8,133 nucleotides of DNA from an uncultured Acidimicrobiaceae bacterium (GTDB lineage: Bacteria; Actinomycetota; Acidimicrobiia; Acidimicrobiales; Bog-793), in NCBI GenBank assembly GCA_903907185.1, contig CAIVND010000198.1:1-8133 (forward strand), in the 5' to 3' direction. The position numbers and the translations under genes are program-made. The notes beneath the pieces were generated by a model that worked only from the letters and a program-made list of their open reading frames with translations, did no database searches and was not told where the DNA came from. Below, one piece after another: positions 6,349 through 8,133 of the stretch. Position 1 is the stretch's first letter. Each line of letters begins with the position of its first letter.

Positions 6349-6354
6349 AGCAAC

Positions 6355-6981
6355 ATGGCGATAGATCAAGAGGAACGTCTAGCGAACGACGGGTCGGTCT
6401 CTGACGCCGTGGCCGCTCAGCTGCACGGACAATCTGGAGTTGCGCGCAAGATGACTCCATTGATCAACAAACTTTTCGAGGGTGGACTTCCTGTTCGCTT
6501 CGTCTTTTGGGATCAAAGCACAATTGGGCCTGAAGACGGCCCGGGCGAGGTCATCCTGCGATCGCGAGCTGCGCTCACTCGACTCATCTGGTCACCCGAT
6601 GAACTTGGTATCGTCCGCGGATACGTCACCGGGGAAATTGACATGGAGGGTCATTTCTTCTCCATCCTCTCCGCGTTGCATCACGCTACTGAGCGAGTGG
6701 GAAGGCTTGGTCTGTCTGCTTTTGCAAGCGGTGTCAAAGCTGCGCTGCAACTTGGGGCGATCCGTCGTCCGCCACCTCGGCCCGCTGAGGAGGTCCGGCT
6801 CTCGGGACTTCGTCACTCAAAGGTGCGCGATGCTGAGGCGATCTCTCACCACTACGACGTCGGTAATGAGTTCTATCGTCTCGTACTCGGCCCCTCGATG
6901 ACGTACTCCTGCGCGTACTTTACGAATTCAGAGCCACGTCACGAGCCTTTGCCGATGCGGGACACTATGACGTTGATATAG
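6355..6981 (+). pseudogene. cfa: Cyclopropane-fatty-acyl-phospholipid synthase, truncated 5' part
   Basis: The first half of a CFA synthase, which transfers a methylene group from SAM to the double bond of phospholipid acyl chains. About 192 codons show the family: the N-terminal region with PVRFVFWDQSTIGPEDGPG (46-64), RAALTRLIWSPDELGIVRGY (71-90), VTGEIDMEG (91-99) and then the strongly conserved block AISHHYDVGNEFYRLVLGPS (162-181) followed by MTYSCAYF (182-189). Right after this block, at about residue 191-193 (base about 6930), the similarity stops. About 15 residues of unrelated out-of-frame sequence then lead to the TAG at 6979-6981. The usual length is about 400-440, so the SAM-binding Rossmann core with its GCGWG-type motif is missing and the product should be inactive. 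Sequence from the break onwards belongs to a SulP gene in another frame. Confidence 0.85.
6924..6936. other. Breakpoint joining cfa and SulP gene fragments
   Basis: CFA-synthase similarity can be followed to about codon 6925-6931, and SulP similarity starts in a different frame by about 6933-6936. The interval contains GAATTC (6924-6929), the only copy I found in the window. No inverted repeats, target-site duplication or transposase remnant is visible at the join. Confidence 0.7.
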
Positions 6982-7790
6982 GAAGAGACTTCATCGGTGT
7001 TGGCGCGGGTTCGATTGGCGCTGGACTCCTTGGAGCCTTTCCCGTGAATGCAAGTCCCGCCCGTACTGCTGCCGTTGCAGCATCGGGCGGTAAGACCCAG
7101 GTCACCGGGCTCTTTGCTGCAGGTGCGCTCTGTCTCTTGGTCCCAGCCGTTGGCCTTTTGAGGGACCTGCCACTTGCCGCTCTCTCAGCGGTACTGATCT
7201 TTGTTGCATCGCGAATCCTCCATCTCAAGGACTTCGTTGCGATCGCACGCTTTGACCTCTTCGAACTGGGACTTGCGCTGGTGACGCTGCTGGCGGTTGC
7301 ATTCGTCGGTGTCGAGCAAGGGATTGGTGTGGCCATCGCTCTCGCTGTTATCGACCGAATCCGGCTGTCCATTCAGCCCCACCTTCACATCCTTGGACGC
7401 GTTCCAAACACGACCAGCTGGGTCCCCAATGATGTTGGCGATCCTGTGAAGGAGATTCCAGGGGTACTGGTCGTACTGTTCGCCACGCCGCTGTGGTACG
7501 CAAACGCGGTGCGCTTTCGCGATCAGCTGATGGCCGTCGTGCAGGCGCAGCCTGCTGGTCTAAGACTTATCGTCCTTGACGTTGTCGGGATGAGCGATCT
7601 TGATTTCACTGGGGCATCCGCGCTTGGCCATGTTCTCAACGAGCTTAAAAGCCGAGGAGTCACGATCGCGTTTGCCCGTGCCGGTAGGCGGGTGGAGATC
7701 GGACTTGAGCGATCTGGAATACTCGCCGACCTTGGTCGCGATCACCTCTTCAGTTCGGTCGACGAGGCAATCCGGGTACTCAGTACCTAG
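6930..7790 (+). pseudogene. SulP-family anion transporter with STAS domain, 3' half only
   Basis: About 286 codons of the C-terminal half of a SulP (SLC26-like) membrane transporter, of the kind that carries sulfate, bicarbonate or other anions. The frame opens with ATSRAFADAGHYDVD (from 6933), then GVGAGSIGAGLLGAFPV and NASPARTA, a hallmark of the late transmembrane region. Hydrophobic segments follow at about 7107-7163, 7168-7220 and 7257-7352. A cytoplasmic STAS domain (about 7455-7787) contains VLVVLFATPLWYANAVRFRD and IVLDVVGMSDLDFTGASAL, the family's conserved strand-loop-helix. Roughly the first half of the usual 550-600 residues, including the first transmembrane helices, is absent. 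The frame is -1 relative to the upstream cfa frame, so no fusion protein is made. An internal GTG (7044) is open to the end but lacks a plausible role. The stop overlaps that of the convergent small gene. Confidence 0.85.
7787..7790. other. Shared CTAG: overlapping stop codons of convergent genes
   Basis: TAG at 7788-7790 ends the SulP reading frame on the plus strand, and CTA at 7787-7789 is the TAG stop of the small minus-strand gene. The palindrome CTAG thus serves both, leaving no space for a terminator between the genes. Confidence 0.8.
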
Positions 7791-8014
7791 TCGTTATCCT
7801 TTGGTCGAAGGTCCACCGTGAGCGTCAAGATTCCGTCTTCGAAGGTCGCTGTTGTATCGCCCAAGATTGCGAAATCCATGTAGTCGAGCTCCATCTGTTC
7901 TTTGATCATCAGTCGCTCGGCTCCTTCGACTGGGGGAAGAGCTCGCCTTCGCACTGCCGCAGCCCGTTGCTGAAAACGTTCGATCATCGCGGTGGGGTCA
8001 AAGTTCGCAGCCAT
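7787..8014 (-). CDS. Small conserved-looking protein of unknown function
   Basis: A 75-residue protein that I do not assign to a family. The N-terminal half is a basic amphipathic helix (MIERFQQRAAAVRRRALPPV, 10-29). It is followed by an acidic segment with EQMELDYMDFAILG (39-52) and a likely beta hairpin TATFEDGILTLTVDLRP (55-71), ending in KDND. There is no signal peptide, membrane segment or cysteine pair. The codon use and the alternation of hydrophobic residues in the last strands look like a real protein. A GGGAG directly ahead of the ATG gives a possible, rather close, Shine-Dalgarno. It is convergent with the SulP fragment; the stop codons share the bases CTAG (7787-7790). Nothing in the context suggests a role. 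Confidence 0.65.
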   Translation of the reverse strand: MAANFDPTAMIERFQQRAAAVRRRALPPVEGAERLMIKEQMELDYMDFAILGDTTATFEDGILTLTVDLRPKDND

Positions 8015-8133
8015 CTCCCAAACTTAGTCGGGGACCGTCTCGATCTGCCGGGTGCCTTCGCGCCCAAGAGTCGGGTTGTGCTGCCGACTTCCTTTTGGGG
8101 CGCCCTCAATGTGAGTAGGACAGGGATATGATG

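Larger units (their letters stand above)
5963..6354. other. 392-base intergenic region without a convincing gene
   Basis: No plus-strand reading here looks coding. The in-frame extension of the cfa reading frame upstream of 6355 (open back to 6124) has compositional features of non-coding DNA and no family resemblance. The region holds two adjacent hairpins (6134-6172). It also holds a possible decayed small minus-strand ORF (about 5981-6122), readable as one short protein only if a base is removed near 6060. The cfa promoter is presumably here, but no clear -35/-10 pair was found. Confidence 0.5.

Noticed and set aside
6124..6354. N-terminal extension of the cfa reading frame by 77 residues
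   Set aside because: The extension has no family similarity, and a strong Shine-Dalgarno (6342-6348) sits 6 bases before the ATG at 6355.
6355..7790. A novel CFA-SulP fusion protein
   Set aside because: The two parts are in different frames and the first ends at a TAG (6979-6981); there is no slippery heptamer evident at the join to support programmed frameshifting.
8015..8133. Start of a plus-strand gene at the ATGs at 8128 or 8131
   Set aside because: Only one or two codons are in the window and the upstream AGGACAGGG is only a fair Shine-Dalgarno, so a gene cannot be supported.
1..8133. CRISPR array, tRNA, rRNA, insertion sequence or phage attachment site
   Set aside because: No spaced direct repeats, no cloverleaf or rRNA-like stretch, no transposase and no terminal inverted repeats were seen, including at the cfa-SulP break.

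Overview
The window (about 57% G+C by eye) looks like a piece of an actinobacterial chromosome. The best clues are a deazaflavin (F420)-dependent nitroreductase-family protein, an actinobacterial-style XdhC and a SulP transporter with a STAS domain. The moderate G+C content would suit an acidophilic Acidimicrobiia member such as a Ferrimicrobium relative, but that placement is inference.

Region 1 (1-3719) is a molybdenum cofactor (Moco) locus. The 3' end of moaD runs in from the left, followed by a convergent mog/moaB-type gene on the minus strand. Then come xdhC, moaC and moeA on the plus strand, tightly packed: xdhC and moaC overlap at a TTGA, and moaC and moeA are 4 nt apart. Together they cover the sulfur carrier of molybdopterin (MPT) synthase (MoaD), the cyclic pyranopterin step (MoaC), MPT adenylation (Mog/MoaB), molybdate insertion (MoeA) and delivery of mature, sulfurated cofactor to a molybdenum hydroxylase (XdhC). 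No molybdoenzyme and no moaA or moaE lies in the window. The MoaC here appears to lack the two catalytic lysines and the catalytic aspartate of the family, which is the most interesting biochemical observation in the window.

Region 2 (3842-5380) holds two different class I SAM-dependent methyltransferases, 9 nt apart. The first is of the CmoB-like/DUF1698 type, the second of the Methyltransf_11/23 type. Their substrates cannot be told from the sequence.

Region 3 (5504-5962) is a small Ddn-like F420-dependent oxidoreductase. It is followed by a 392-base stretch with no convincing gene but with two hairpins and a possible decayed small ORF on the minus strand.

Region 4 (6355-7790) is a broken junction. 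The 5' part of a cyclopropane-fatty-acyl-phospholipid synthase gene stops near base 6930 and is joined out of frame to the 3' half of a SulP anion transporter gene. The join lies at or within a few bases of the only GAATTC seen in the window. It is either a natural deletion or rearrangement, or a cloning or assembly chimera. The SulP gene ends tail to tail with a small uncharacterised minus-strand gene, the two stop codons sharing a CTAG. The last 119 bases hold no supported gene. The palindrome CGATCG is strikingly frequent through the whole window.
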